From: an uncultured Clostridia bacterium
Lineage (GTDB): Bacteria > Bacillota > Clostridia > Christensenellales > UBA1242
Reading direction: 5' to 3'
Assembly: GCA_934747965.1 (NCBI GenBank)
Contig: CAKVHI010000001.1
Coordinates: 1-64,000, forward strand
Length of the DNA stretch: 64,000 nt
Each line of letters opens with the position of its first letter. The first letter of the stretch is position 1. The translations under genes were made by a program, and so were the position numbers. This document shows, in pieces, positions 51,050-60,126 of the stretch. A model generated the notes under the pieces. It made no database searches. It was not told where the DNA came from and saw only the letters and a program-made list of their open reading frames with translations.

Positions 51050-51596
51050 AACTATATTTTCTATTAAGTTTATAGTTGTGTATAGCCAAACTAAAAATAT
51101 TTTCATTTGAAATTTCAGGTTCAATTTTTTTAGAAATTTCTTTTTCATAAAATTCATTGAACAAAAACAAAATCCATTTTTCATTTTTTATCAATTTAAT
51201 AATGTTATTTTCATCAAACCCATGCATCAAAAGTTTTCCAGCAAAACCGCTAATAGCATCGTTATATTTTCTAAAGTATGTACGGCGTTTTAAATTTAGC
51301 GTCTGATAAATCATATCGTGCGACATCTTATCAATAAATTTAAGTGTCAAAATTTTACAAGACACATCATCAAGGTCAAGCAAAACTTTCTCAACCAAAA
51401 CCTTAATATTAACAATAGTCGCCTTCCTATCTGTTAAATCAATAATTTTTTGAATGTCTTGATATGTCCTGCTAAGCCCGTAGAAATTGCAACTATTTAA
51501 TGCAAATTTTTCAACAATTTTGTCTATTTCTTCAGCCAAATTAAACAAACAATCATAAATATTAAGCAATGTTTTGCCCCACACTTTTAATTTCAT
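51042..51596 (-). CDS. Sigma-region-4-like/ArpU-like regulator
   Basis: 184 residues, helical, cytoplasmic. The segment 'ISCKILTLKFIDKM' type pattern (here 'VSCKILTLKFIDKMSHDMIYQTLNLKRRTYFRKYNDAI') reads as a sigma-70 region-4 or ArpU-type helix-turn-helix: an acidic approach helix, a turn and a basic recognition helix. Such proteins activate late genes in many Bacillota prophages. AGGAGG stands before the ATG at 51596. It lies upstream of the module on the same strand, separated by one plus-strand gene, and may control it; this is inference. Confidence 0.55.
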   Translation of the reverse strand: MKLKVWGKTLLNIYDCLFNLAEEIDKIVEKFALNSCNFYGLSRTYQDIQKIIDLTDRKATIVNIKVLVEKVLLDLDDVSCKILTLKFIDKMSHDMIYQTLNLKRRTYFRKYNDAISGFAGKLLMHGFDENNIIKLIKNEKWILFLFNEFYEKEISKKIEPEISNENIFSLAIHNYKLNRKYSFI

Positions 51597-51809
51597 AAAT
51601 CCTCCTAAACTTTGTTTTTGAAGGCCGCTTTATCTGCCTTACACAACAATTATAAATTATGAAAATTTATAATGTCAAAGTTTAGTGCCAAAATTTTGTA
51701 AAAAATTACATTTTTTTACAAAAACATTGATTTTTTGACATTTAAGGGTTTTTAATTGCTTAAATTTGTCAAATTTAAAAAAAATATATACATTTATAAT
51801 TTATTTTGA

Positions 51810-51815
51810 TATAAT
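51810..51815 (+). promoter_or_regulatory. Leaderless promoter of the 51822 gene
   Basis: Extended -10 TGATATAAT (TATAAT 51810-51815), 6 nt before the ATG; -35 TATACA at 51787-51792 with a 17-bp spacer. The stretch 51597-51786 also holds an inverted repeat TTTGACA..TTGTCAAA and the TAGTGCCAAA motif. Confidence 0.7.
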
Positions 51816-51821
51816 ATAATT

Positions 51822-53456
51822 ATGAAAAAAATTTTTGCAATAATTTTAGTATTTTTTTCGGTTTTGTTACTACCCAGTTTTAGCAAAATAATTTTTGCAG
51901 ACAATTTAGAATTTGACAGTTCAAATTACACAAATTTTGTAATCTTATCTGAAAATGATTTTTATTGCGTAAACAAAACAACAAACAAAATCACACATTT
52001 TATTAATGGCTCAGTTGTGTCTTTTGGCACATATGGTGAAAATGACCAGGAAGGCGAATTTGGAATTGTCCAAATTTTGCGAATACTTAAAAATGGCGAA
52101 ATTGTGATTTATGATGACCTTAACAAAGTTCATTTCTTTGACAGTTCTTTTAATCATATTGTAACTATAAAAACAATAAAAATAACAGAAAATAACAAAA
52201 CAACTTTCAAAGCACTTGGCAAAATTACCGACATAACAACCGATGTCTTTTCAAATATATATTTAACAGATTATGTAAATGGCTATATTTTAAAAACCAA
52301 CTCTAGTTTTACAAACTTTGAATTGCAAAAACAAATATCTTTTTCACAAAATTGTAAACTTACAATTCTTAATACAACGAGTCAAATAGTTTTGCTAGAT
52401 AATTCAATGTTGATAACAGATGACAATCAAATAATGTTAAACAACAATCCTATTGCAATTTTTTCAGATGCCAAAAATTTTGTTTATGTCGTTTATGATA
52501 ATTTTATAGAAAAGTATAAAGACTTGGTTTTAATAGACACAAAGTCAGATATAACAAAAGGAGATTTTTATTCTATCAATCTTGTCGACGGCACAATTTA
52601 CTACTTTAATGGCGAAATTGTTTCCTTGAAAGGTTTTGCTACCAACATTCAAGATTTGCCACTTCCCACAGAGTATACTCAAAAAACTGCTCTAAATGAA
52701 ATTTGCAAAATTTATTATCTAACGAAACCTGCCCCACTTCTAAAAAATCCTTATTCAGCAACACAAGTTTCACAACTTAACAAAGATGACCAAGTTATAT
52801 TTTTATCAAATGTCGATGAGTTTGAAAATTCTTTCTATTTCGTTATGACTTTAACGAATCAAGGCTATCAAACAGGTTTTGTAGAAAATAGATTTTTAGC
52901 ACAACAAACAATTCCACAAAAAGAAGTAAAAGTTACACCAATCAGAAAAGATATTCCTTACTATAAATATCCAAATTTATCTTCTGATTTTTGCCTTTCT
53001 GTGCTAAACAATGAAAATATCAGTCAAATAGCTGAAATTTCATTAAATGGTCAAAATTTTTCGGTAATTAAATTGGATAATTCTTATGTCTATATCAATT
53101 CAAATGATATAATTGATGCAGATAACGAATATATCTCAACATTTTTAACCACAAATGCAGTTATTTCTCCTTATAAAAATGATGTTATAAATTTTTATAA
53201 AGACGAAGAAAAAACATCTGTATATTTCCCAATCACAACAAAAACGAATGTTCGACTAATAAAATCTTGCCAAAACAATTTGTCTGAAATAGAAATTTTA
53301 TGGAACAATAAAATTTTACATGGATTTGTCGAAACAAAATACTTTGTTCCTCTAAACGATTTTACAATTCCACTTACAATTATCTTAAGTTTTATTTGCA
53401 TAATAACGCTAGTTATTATCGTAATAAAATTTAAAAAAGATAACACAAAAAAATAA
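51822..53456 (+). CDS. Membrane-anchored propeller/SH3-like surface protein
   Basis: 544 residues. The signal peptide spans about 1-26 ('IFAIILVFFSVLLLPSFSKIIFA'). The N-terminal half has beta-propeller-like repeats of the NHL kind ('DFYCVNKTTNKITHF', 'GEIVIYDDLNKVHFFDSSF', 'ITTDVFSNIYLTDYVNGYIL'). The C-terminal half has SH3b-like units ending 'GFVENRFLA' and 'GFVETKYFVPL'. A final transmembrane helix and basic tail anchor it. It resembles the smaller protein at 50315 in its second half. It is transcribed alone from a leaderless promoter. Binding to cell wall or a surface ligand is possible but unproven. Confidence 0.75.
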   Translation: MKKIFAIILVFFSVLLLPSFSKIIFADNLEFDSSNYTNFVILSENDFYCVNKTTNKITHFINGSVVSFGTYGENDQEGEFGIVQILRILKNGEIVIYDDLNKVHFFDSSFNHIVTIKTIKITENNKTTFKALGKITDITTDVFSNIYLTDYVNGYILKTNSSFTNFELQKQISFSQNCKLTILNTTSQIVLLDNSMLITDDNQIMLNNNPIAIFSDAKNFVYVVYDNFIEKYKDLVLIDTKSDITKGDFYSINLVDGTIYYFNGEIVSLKGFATNIQDLPLPTEYTQKTALNEICKIYYLTKPAPLLKNPYSATQVSQLNKDDQVIFLSNVDEFENSFYFVMTLTNQGYQTGFVENRFLAQQTIPQKEVKVTPIRKDIPYYKYPNLSSDFCLSVLNNENISQIAEISLNGQNFSVIKLDNSYVYINSNDIIDADNEYISTFLTTNAVISPYKNDVINFYKDEEKTSVYFPITTKTNVRLIKSCQNNLSEIEILWNNKILHGFVETKYFVPLNDFTIPLTIILSFICIITLVIIVIKFKKDNTKK

Positions 53457-53740
53457 TTATAACTAGTTATACGAATTAAAACTTTAAAAGCACAAAAACA
53501 ATTAAATTTTAATTCGACAACATTATATACCAAAAAAAATAACAAAATAAAGTTTTAGTGCCAAATTTGTTGTAAAAAACAAAAAAAGATTGTATTATTT
53601 TTATACAAACTGTGAAATAGTTATCTAACAATTTAAATTCACCTTTGATTGATTAAACTTAAAAGTCTAGTTTCAAATTATATAAAACACAAAGCATATT
53701 TAATTGTTACTAACAAAAATTAAACGAATTAGGAGTTTTT

Positions 53741-54397
53741 ATGATAGAAATTAAAAATCTATATTTAAGTTACATTAAAGAATATTACGCCCTTTGCAAT
53801 ATAAATCTAACAGTCGAAGACAATCAAAAGGTTGCAATAATCGGTGATCCTGAAAGCGGAAAAACAAGTCTACTTCGTTCTATTTGCGGTCTTGAATCTG
53901 TAACAAGTGGCGAGATATATCTTAACAAAACAAACATAAAAAATATTGATTTCAAAAAAGATATAAATCTAATTTATCTTTCATCAAATCCAGTTTTTTT
54001 TAACAACAAAACTGTGCACTACAACCTTGCCTATCCCCTAAAACTTCGAGGTTTTTCTGAAGAATTAATAAACAAAAAAATTAATAGAGCTCTCGATAAC
54101 CTAGGTTTAGAAGGCATAAAAGAACAAAAAATTAAAAAATTAACAAAAAACGAAAAATTCATTGTCAACATTGCTCGAGCCCTTCTTCGAGATGCTGATA
54201 TTTACTTGGTTGATGATATATTTATCTTTGATGAGCTTACCAATAAAAAAATTGCAAATATTCTAACTGAAACTTTCAATCCAGATTCAAGCATAATTTT
54301 CGCACTAAACAAAACAAATGAATATTTAACTTCCCGCCTTGATGTTTCAAAAACATATACGCTTACTCATGGGGCTTTAAAATCAAATCAATCATAA
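53741..54397 (+). CDS. Degenerate ABC-type ATPase
   Basis: 218 residues with the overall ABC nucleotide-binding fold. Walker A is 'GDPESGKTS' (GxxxxGKT kept). The signature LSGGQ is replaced by 'LTKNEKF' and the Walker B end 'IYLVDDIF' has Asp instead of the catalytic Glu. The Q-loop region is 'LIYLSSNPVFF', lacking Gln. It may bind ATP but probably hydrolyses it poorly, so it is more likely regulatory than a transport motor. No permease gene is adjacent. AGGAG precedes the ATG. The 284-bp gap upstream carries a copy of the TAGTGCCAAA motif and no gene. Confidence 0.8.
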   Translation: MIEIKNLYLSYIKEYYALCNINLTVEDNQKVAIIGDPESGKTSLLRSICGLESVTSGEIYLNKTNIKNIDFKKDINLIYLSSNPVFFNNKTVHYNLAYPLKLRGFSEELINKKINRALDNLGLEGIKEQKIKKLTKNEKFIVNIARALLRDADIYLVDDIFIFDELTNKKIANILTETFNPDSSIIFALNKTNEYLTSRLDVSKTYTLTHGALKSNQS

Positions 54398-54467
54398 CTA
54401 TAAAAATTATTTTCAATTCTATTTAAAACAGTTTTTCAAAATATTAAGTAAAATCGTCATTTCAAAA

Positions 54468-54496
54468 ATATAAAATATAAAATATAAAATATAAAT
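54468..54496. repeat. ATAAAAT tandem 7-bp repeat
   Basis: About four copies of ATAAAAT in the gap between two convergent genes. It is low-complexity sequence and probably without function. Confidence 0.6.
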
Positions 54497-54544
54497 AAAC
54501 CACCAAAATTAAATCAATTAACAAGGTGGCTTTTTTATACAAAA

Positions 54545-54588
54545 AAACCACTCAAGTTTTAACAAAAGTCTTAAACTTGAATGGTTTA
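54545..54588 (-). terminator. Intrinsic terminator of the coiled-coil protein gene
   Basis: Minus strand AAACCATTCAAGTTT..AAACTTGAGTGGTTTTTTT, a 15-bp stem with one mismatch and a T7 tract. A weaker hairpin CCACC..GGTGGCTTTTTT at 54500-54536 can end the ABC gene on the plus strand. Confidence 0.85.
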
Positions 54589-54595
54589 TAATTTT

Positions 54596-56749
54596 TTAGT
54601 CTTTATTTTTCTTTGATTTTTTTTGTTTTTTATTTTTTGTACTTTCTTCGTTTTCCATATTTTCTTTCATCTTTTCTTCTGCAGCTTTTGCAAGTTTGTT
54701 TAATGTGTCTTGAATACCTTTATAGCCTTCATCTTTGCCTTCAGAAGAATTATCCTCTGCTTCAAGTCCCTCACTTTCATTTTCAGAATTATCTGCTTGA
54801 GACAAACTTTCGTTTTGTTCATTGTTTTCTTCTTTCGCTCGTACTTTTACCCTTTTTGTCTTTTTAGAAGATTTTTTACCTTTCTTTTTTGGCTTAGCCT
54901 CTTCTTGACTATTCTCATCAATCAATGTTTCATTATCCAAACTTTCTTGCTGAGTTTCATCATTCAAAACTTCTTGAGTTTCAGGCTCAACATTTTCTGC
55001 ATTTTCATCCACAGAAGTTTCACTTTGCTGATTTAATTCATTGTTATAATAAACAGCATTGCCGTCTTCATCAACATAGTAAGCATTGTCATTATCATCA
55101 AACCAGAATTCTCTACCATCAGCATCAAAATATCTGTAAATTTCAACAGCTTTCTTCTTTTTAAAGTTTTCAATCATGTCATCTTTCTTAAGGATTTCAC
55201 GCTTACGACTTTCAAGTTCTTGCTTAACAGCAAAAATCTCTTCATTTTTATCTTCTAAGTCTTGATTTAAACTGCTGATTTGGTTTTTAAGTTCATCAAT
55301 AGAAATTCTATTTTCTTGAATTTCGGCAGTCAAATTATCATAATCATTTGCCTTGTCCTCATAAAGAGCAAGTTTTTCTGCCATAAGTTTATCTTTTACT
55401 TCAAGTTGATTTTCAAGTTCAGTGTTGTGTTCGTTAAGATTTAATATTTGCTCTTCAACTTCTTTATCTGCAATTTTTTTCAAATCTTTATAAGTTTTAT
55501 CCGAAAAATGTTTAAATTCATCAGTTAAAGCCTTTTCAGCAATCAACTTGCTTTCATCAATTTCTTTACGCTTTTTATCAATTTCAATATTTAATTTTTC
55601 AATTCTAGCATTAAATTTGTTTGTTGCTTTTTCAATTTCTTTTTCAATATTTTGTTCTTTTTCAACTTCAGCACCTTGCTGCCTTCTTAAAGAACTTCGA
55701 GTGATTTCATTTGTCACAGTTTCAATTTTTGCTTTTAAACTTGCAATTTCTTCTCTAATATCACGCAAGTTTCTTTGATAGTTTTTGTTTTCTTCGTCAA
55801 AATCTTTTGTAACAGAAGCCTTTTCAGTTTGAATTGTATCTATTTCAGCCAACAACTTTCTGCGCATTCCCAAATAAGTTTCGCTTTCTTTCAAAGCCCT
55901 TTGCATAACCAAACTACCGTCAACGCCAAGCGCTTCAAAATCATAAGTTTCATGCTCAACTTCGTGTTCTTGAGCCTTTCTTAATTGCTCTTCATCATAT
56001 CTAGCGCGTTGTTCCAAAAATTCTTGCAAAGCAGGAATATTATTTTGAATTTCTTTTGGTGTGAAAATAATTTCATAATCAATAGCTTCAGGAAGATTTT
56101 CAACTGCTCTATCAATCGCTTTTTGGAAATTAACAAAACTATATAACAAATCTGACATAATTGCATTATAAAGCACATTGCTCAAAAGAATGTAAATGTA
56201 ACCCACAAAAAATGCAAGCAAAGGGGTAACAAAACTCAAAATCATTGTTCCCACCCTTAAGGTGTCAATCGTGCCTGTAAATAATGAGGAAAGCATAAAG
56301 ATTGCACTAAAACTGCAAATAAGCATCAAACTTAATTTAAAATTTTTCAAACCTTGTTTGTAGCTATTTGTTCTTGTTGGTTTGCTAACACAATTTTCTT
56401 CACTCAAAAAATCACTTGGTTTTTTATCACGATTAATAACATATCTTTGCCATTGAAAACGCAAATTTTTTGGTGCTTTCATCATAAGTCGATTAAATTC
56501 AACCAAATTATCATCCGTAATAAAAGGATTTTTTGCAAGATATTCATTGATTTTGCCAACAGCCTTATATGTTTGCACTTCGGTTGTAAATTTGTTCCTA
56601 ATAACCCTATAAACAATAATTCCAACAAGCAAAGCAAATGTTAAAATTGCAACGATATAGTTATCCCTAATTGTTTGTCCTATACCAGCAAAAATGTTTG
56701 TAAAGGTATTCACAACAATATCCCAAAAATTGCTTAAAATCAAATTCAT
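54596..56749 (-). CDS. Large coiled-coil membrane protein with aromatic/acidic repeat
   Basis: 717 residues. One N-terminal transmembrane helix (about 31-50) and two more near 140-200 ('LMLICSFSAIFMLSSLF', 'MILSFVTPLLAFFVGYIYILLS') anchor it. A cytoplasmic coiled coil of about 270 residues runs from about 260 to 535. Then comes a compact tract with 'YRYFDADGREFWF', 'DDNDNAYYV' and 'DEDGNAVYY', three short aromatic/acidic repeats. The end is a disordered acidic-then-basic tail with 'KPKKKGKKSSKKTKRVKVRAK'. No enzyme motif is present. It is a single-gene unit downstream of addAB with its own terminator. It could be a structural or envelope-organising protein; the function is not known. Confidence 0.8.
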   Translation of the reverse strand: MNLILSNFWDIVVNTFTNIFAGIGQTIRDNYIVAILTFALLVGIIVYRVIRNKFTTEVQTYKAVGKINEYLAKNPFITDDNLVEFNRLMMKAPKNLRFQWQRYVINRDKKPSDFLSEENCVSKPTRTNSYKQGLKNFKLSLMLICSFSAIFMLSSLFTGTIDTLRVGTMILSFVTPLLAFFVGYIYILLSNVLYNAIMSDLLYSFVNFQKAIDRAVENLPEAIDYEIIFTPKEIQNNIPALQEFLEQRARYDEEQLRKAQEHEVEHETYDFEALGVDGSLVMQRALKESETYLGMRRKLLAEIDTIQTEKASVTKDFDEENKNYQRNLRDIREEIASLKAKIETVTNEITRSSLRRQQGAEVEKEQNIEKEIEKATNKFNARIEKLNIEIDKKRKEIDESKLIAEKALTDEFKHFSDKTYKDLKKIADKEVEEQILNLNEHNTELENQLEVKDKLMAEKLALYEDKANDYDNLTAEIQENRISIDELKNQISSLNQDLEDKNEEIFAVKQELESRKREILKKDDMIENFKKKKAVEIYRYFDADGREFWFDDNDNAYYVDEDGNAVYYNNELNQQSETSVDENAENVEPETQEVLNDETQQESLDNETLIDENSQEEAKPKKKGKKSSKKTKRVKVRAKEENNEQNESLSQADNSENESEGLEAEDNSSEGKDEGYKGIQDTLNKLAKAAEEKMKENMENEESTKNKKQKKSKKNKD

Positions 56750-56826
56750 AGTTTTCCCCTTTTGTTTTTTAAAACTGCCTTAAACTTTTTCTAATTATAA
56801 AATTTTCAAATTTTTTTGTCAAACAA

Positions 56827-59800
56827 TTAAACAACATTAATTAACTTATCCAAAAAAATTGAATAAATATATTTTGAAATTTTTTTGCCCTTAAATTTTT
56901 CACTTATTGCTTTTTCATACAATGAAAGTTGCAAACTATATTTTTTAATCAAGTTAATGTCGTTCAACCTGCTAGTTTTATAGTCAATCAAAACAATCTC
57001 ATCTTCTTTTTCAATCATAAGGTCAATAATTCCCTGAATTAAAATTTTATCTTCAATTTGTTTGCCTATAATTTTGTTATAATTTATGTTCATCAAAAAA
57101 ACTTTTTCTTTGCTTATTTTATCGCCACTTTCTATTAATTTTGAAATTGAAGTTAATGCTTTTAAAATTTTTTCAACATCAATATAACTAAAAACATTTT
57201 CTTCAAGCAAACCATTTTCAATTAAATTTACAATCTTGTTATGAATTTCTTTTTGAGTTTTCAAATTAAAAGAAAGTTTTTCAAAACAATGATGGTAAGC
57301 ATTACCAACCGCAATAAAATCTTCCTTATCAAGGTCTGTTACTTTAAAGTTTGTAATGTTATAAATATAATTATCTTCTTCACTTAAACTTGTAACACTG
57401 TTTTTTAATTGTATATTTTCACAATAATTGTAAGCATACTGCTTGTCAAAAATTTCATCAAAAATTTTATAGTCAAGATTTATTTCTTCTTTCGCCACTT
57501 CATTCAAAGATTCTTTTTCAAAAATCTTATCTTCATCTTCTAAAAATTCAAAATCAACAAAATCTTCAAATTTGGAAGAACAAATCAAACTTAAATAACT
57601 TGAAAAGTTAAGGAATTTTAATGGATTATTTTCACAACATAAATTTTCTTGTTTTTCACTTCCACAAACAACTAAAAAGTTTTTAGCCCTTGTTAGTGCC
57701 ACATATAAAAGCCTAACTTCTTCGTTCAATTCTTCTTGTTTGTTTAAAAGTTTTATGATTGAATAGACAAGGTTAGGATTTTTAGTTTTGTTTTCTTCAT
57801 TAAAATTATAAATTCCAACGCCAAAATTTGCGTTATAAATAAGATTAGAACGAGTTTTTGAAAAAATGTTATCTCCCGCACCAAAAATTATAACTGCATT
57901 ATATTCAAGCCCTTTTGTGCTGTGAAAAGTGTCAACCAAAACACTATTTTCTCCATCAACTTTTTTTACTTCAAACTTTTTATCTTTAATTTTTTCAACA
58001 AAACTTAAAAAATCACTCAAAGAATATTGGTTTGTTGACACATTATTCAAAAACACTTCAAGCCTAGCACTGCTAATTTTGCCGTTTAATTTTAAAAGTT
58101 TTAATTCAAGTTGAGTTTTTTTAATAATTTCTTTTATTAACGATTTAACATCAATTTCTCCGGTCAATCTTTTAAAATAGTCATAATCTTTCCAAAAATT
58201 GCTTAATTTTATTGAAATTTCATCTTTTTTTGAATAATTTAAAACATCTTCAACAAAATTATTATTTTTTATGGTAATTAATTCATTATCGTTTAAATCA
58301 TAAATATTTTTTAAAACACTGTAAAGAGCAATCTCATTTTGTATGTTATTTATAATTTTTAAATAAGCAAGAATAATTTTTGTTTCAAAAAGGTCAAATA
58401 TTTTTTCATAATATTTAACATTAGTTGGTATCTTAAATTTTTGTAAGCATTCACACAAACTGTTAAATTTATCATTTCGTTTTCTAGAAATTATCGCAAT
58501 ATCTTTGTATGTAAGTTTTCTTTTTTGACCATTTTCAACTATTTCTTGATTTAACAAATTGTTTATAGCATTCAAAACAAGTGTGTTTTCACAATCATTA
58601 AGATTATCAAAGTTTTCACTTTTTTTGTTTAAACACAAAACGCTAACACTTTTAGCTAAATCTTTTTCATCTTCTCGTCCACAAACAAATTTACCATGAG
58701 AAATATAATCATATCCGCAATTTTCGTTTCGCATTAAATTTGAAAAAATATCATTAGAAAAATCTAGAATTTCTTTTCGGCTTCTAAAATTTTTGTTAAG
58801 TTCAATCACTTTGCCTTCATTAGATAGCGAATACTCTTTCATTTTATCACTTAAAATTTTAGGATTACATTCTCGAAAGGCATAAATGCTTTGTTTTAAA
58901 TCCCCAACCATTATTCGCTTAGATTTAAGCGCAATGTGTTTCAAAATCTCTTCTTGAACGAAATTTGTATCTTGATATTCATCAACAAAAACAAACTTAA
59001 ATTTTGAGGCAACTTCACTCAAGATATTATCGTTTTCAAAAAGTTTTAGTGTCAACTCTTCAAGGTCATTAAAATCACAACAGTTGTTGTCTTTTTTCAG
59101 TAGTTTATAGTTTTCTTCAAATCTTTTAACAACACTAACAAATTTATTTAAAAGTTTTTCACTTTTTTGTATATCAACAAAAAGTGCATTTAAATTATCA
59201 TAACAAAAAATGTTGTTTAAAATTTTTATAAAGTCTTTTATCTCTTTCACAGCTTTTTGTAATTTTTCTTTAATTAAAATTGCATCAAATTCACTTTTGT
59301 TTGAAATTTGAATCCTTGGAAAGTCAAAAGAATTAAAAAATGTTTTTACAAATTTTTCACGACTTGACAAGTCTAGGTTTAGGATATTTAAAACATTATC
59401 ACACAAATTTGTTAACTTTTCATTTTGAATTTGCTGACTTTCAATTTTTAAATTCACAATTTCAGTTTCAAAATTCTTTATTTGTTTTTCACAATATTTA
59501 TTAAACTTTATCAAAAGTGTATTTTCATCTAAATTTTTATTATAATTATCCTTTATCACATTTTCTATATAATTATATTTGTCAACCTTACTAACCAAGA
59601 AATCATAAAAAGACAAAATCTCTTCTTTAAACAATTTATAGTCTCTTTTAAAAACAAATAAGTTAGATAATTTAATAAATTCCTCATCTTTTTCGCTTAA
59701 AAATTGTTTAAAAGTATTATCTAATGCTAGATTTTTTAGATAAAACAAAAAATTATCATCTTTAATTTCAAAGTTTGGATTTATTTTTAGTTCATAATAA

Positions 59801-60126
59801 TATTTTTTAATCAATTTTTGACAAAAAGAATGAATAGTTGAAATATCTGCAATATTCAATTCTTTCAAGGCATCAAAAAACTTGTTGTCTTGTGTTTCAC
59901 AAAATTTGGTTTCAAGCATATTTTCAAGTTTAGTTTTCATTTCACTTGCTGCCAAATTAGTAAAAGTTACAATCAACATTTCATCAATTTTATAACCTTT
60001 TTCAATTAGTTTCACAACTTTCTCAAGCAAAACCTGTGTTTTCCCACTGCCCGCAGATGCTGAAATAATTAAATTGCTATCAAAATAACTTATAGCCTCA
60101 AGTTGTGATTTCGTATAATTAATCAT
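56827..60126 (-). CDS. addA: ATP-dependent helicase/nuclease subunit AddA
   Basis: A 1099-residue UvrD-type superfamily 1 helicase fused to a RecB-family nuclease; with AddB it resects double-strand breaks for recombination. Motifs: Walker A 'ISASAGSGKTQVLLEK', 'ISTIHSFCQKLIKKYY', 'FVFVDEYQDTNFVQ' (Walker B with QDT), 'VGDLKQSIYAFRECNP', 'DTFHSTKGLEYNAVIIFG' and 'EVRLLYVALTRAK', and the nuclease 'EIVLIDYKTSR' near the C terminus. It is slightly shorter than Bacillus AddA. It overlaps the addB end by 8 nt and is translated with it. Confidence 0.96.
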   Translation of the reverse strand: MINYTKSQLEAISYFDSNLIISASAGSGKTQVLLEKVVKLIEKGYKIDEMLIVTFTNLAASEMKTKLENMLETKFCETQDNKFFDALKELNIADISTIHSFCQKLIKKYYYELKINPNFEIKDDNFLFYLKNLALDNTFKQFLSEKDEEFIKLSNLFVFKRDYKLFKEEILSFYDFLVSKVDKYNYIENVIKDNYNKNLDENTLLIKFNKYCEKQIKNFETEIVNLKIESQQIQNEKLTNLCDNVLNILNLDLSSREKFVKTFFNSFDFPRIQISNKSEFDAILIKEKLQKAVKEIKDFIKILNNIFCYDNLNALFVDIQKSEKLLNKFVSVVKRFEENYKLLKKDNNCCDFNDLEELTLKLFENDNILSEVASKFKFVFVDEYQDTNFVQEEILKHIALKSKRIMVGDLKQSIYAFRECNPKILSDKMKEYSLSNEGKVIELNKNFRSRKEILDFSNDIFSNLMRNENCGYDYISHGKFVCGREDEKDLAKSVSVLCLNKKSENFDNLNDCENTLVLNAINNLLNQEIVENGQKRKLTYKDIAIISRKRNDKFNSLCECLQKFKIPTNVKYYEKIFDLFETKIILAYLKIINNIQNEIALYSVLKNIYDLNDNELITIKNNNFVEDVLNYSKKDEISIKLSNFWKDYDYFKRLTGEIDVKSLIKEIIKKTQLELKLLKLNGKISSARLEVFLNNVSTNQYSLSDFLSFVEKIKDKKFEVKKVDGENSVLVDTFHSTKGLEYNAVIIFGAGDNIFSKTRSNLIYNANFGVGIYNFNEENKTKNPNLVYSIIKLLNKQEELNEEVRLLYVALTRAKNFLVVCGSEKQENLCCENNPLKFLNFSSYLSLICSSKFEDFVDFEFLEDEDKIFEKESLNEVAKEEINLDYKIFDEIFDKQYAYNYCENIQLKNSVTSLSEEDNYIYNITNFKVTDLDKEDFIAVGNAYHHCFEKLSFNLKTQKEIHNKIVNLIENGLLEENVFSYIDVEKILKALTSISKLIESGDKISKEKVFLMNINYNKIIGKQIEDKILIQGIIDLMIEKEDEIVLIDYKTSRLNDINLIKKYSLQLSLYEKAISEKFKGKKISKYIYSIFLDKLINVV

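Noticed and set aside
54468..54496. ATAAAAT repeats as an iteron-type origin
   Set aside because: Only about four short AT-only copies lie in a convergent gap, with no replication gene nearby; low-complexity sequence explains them.
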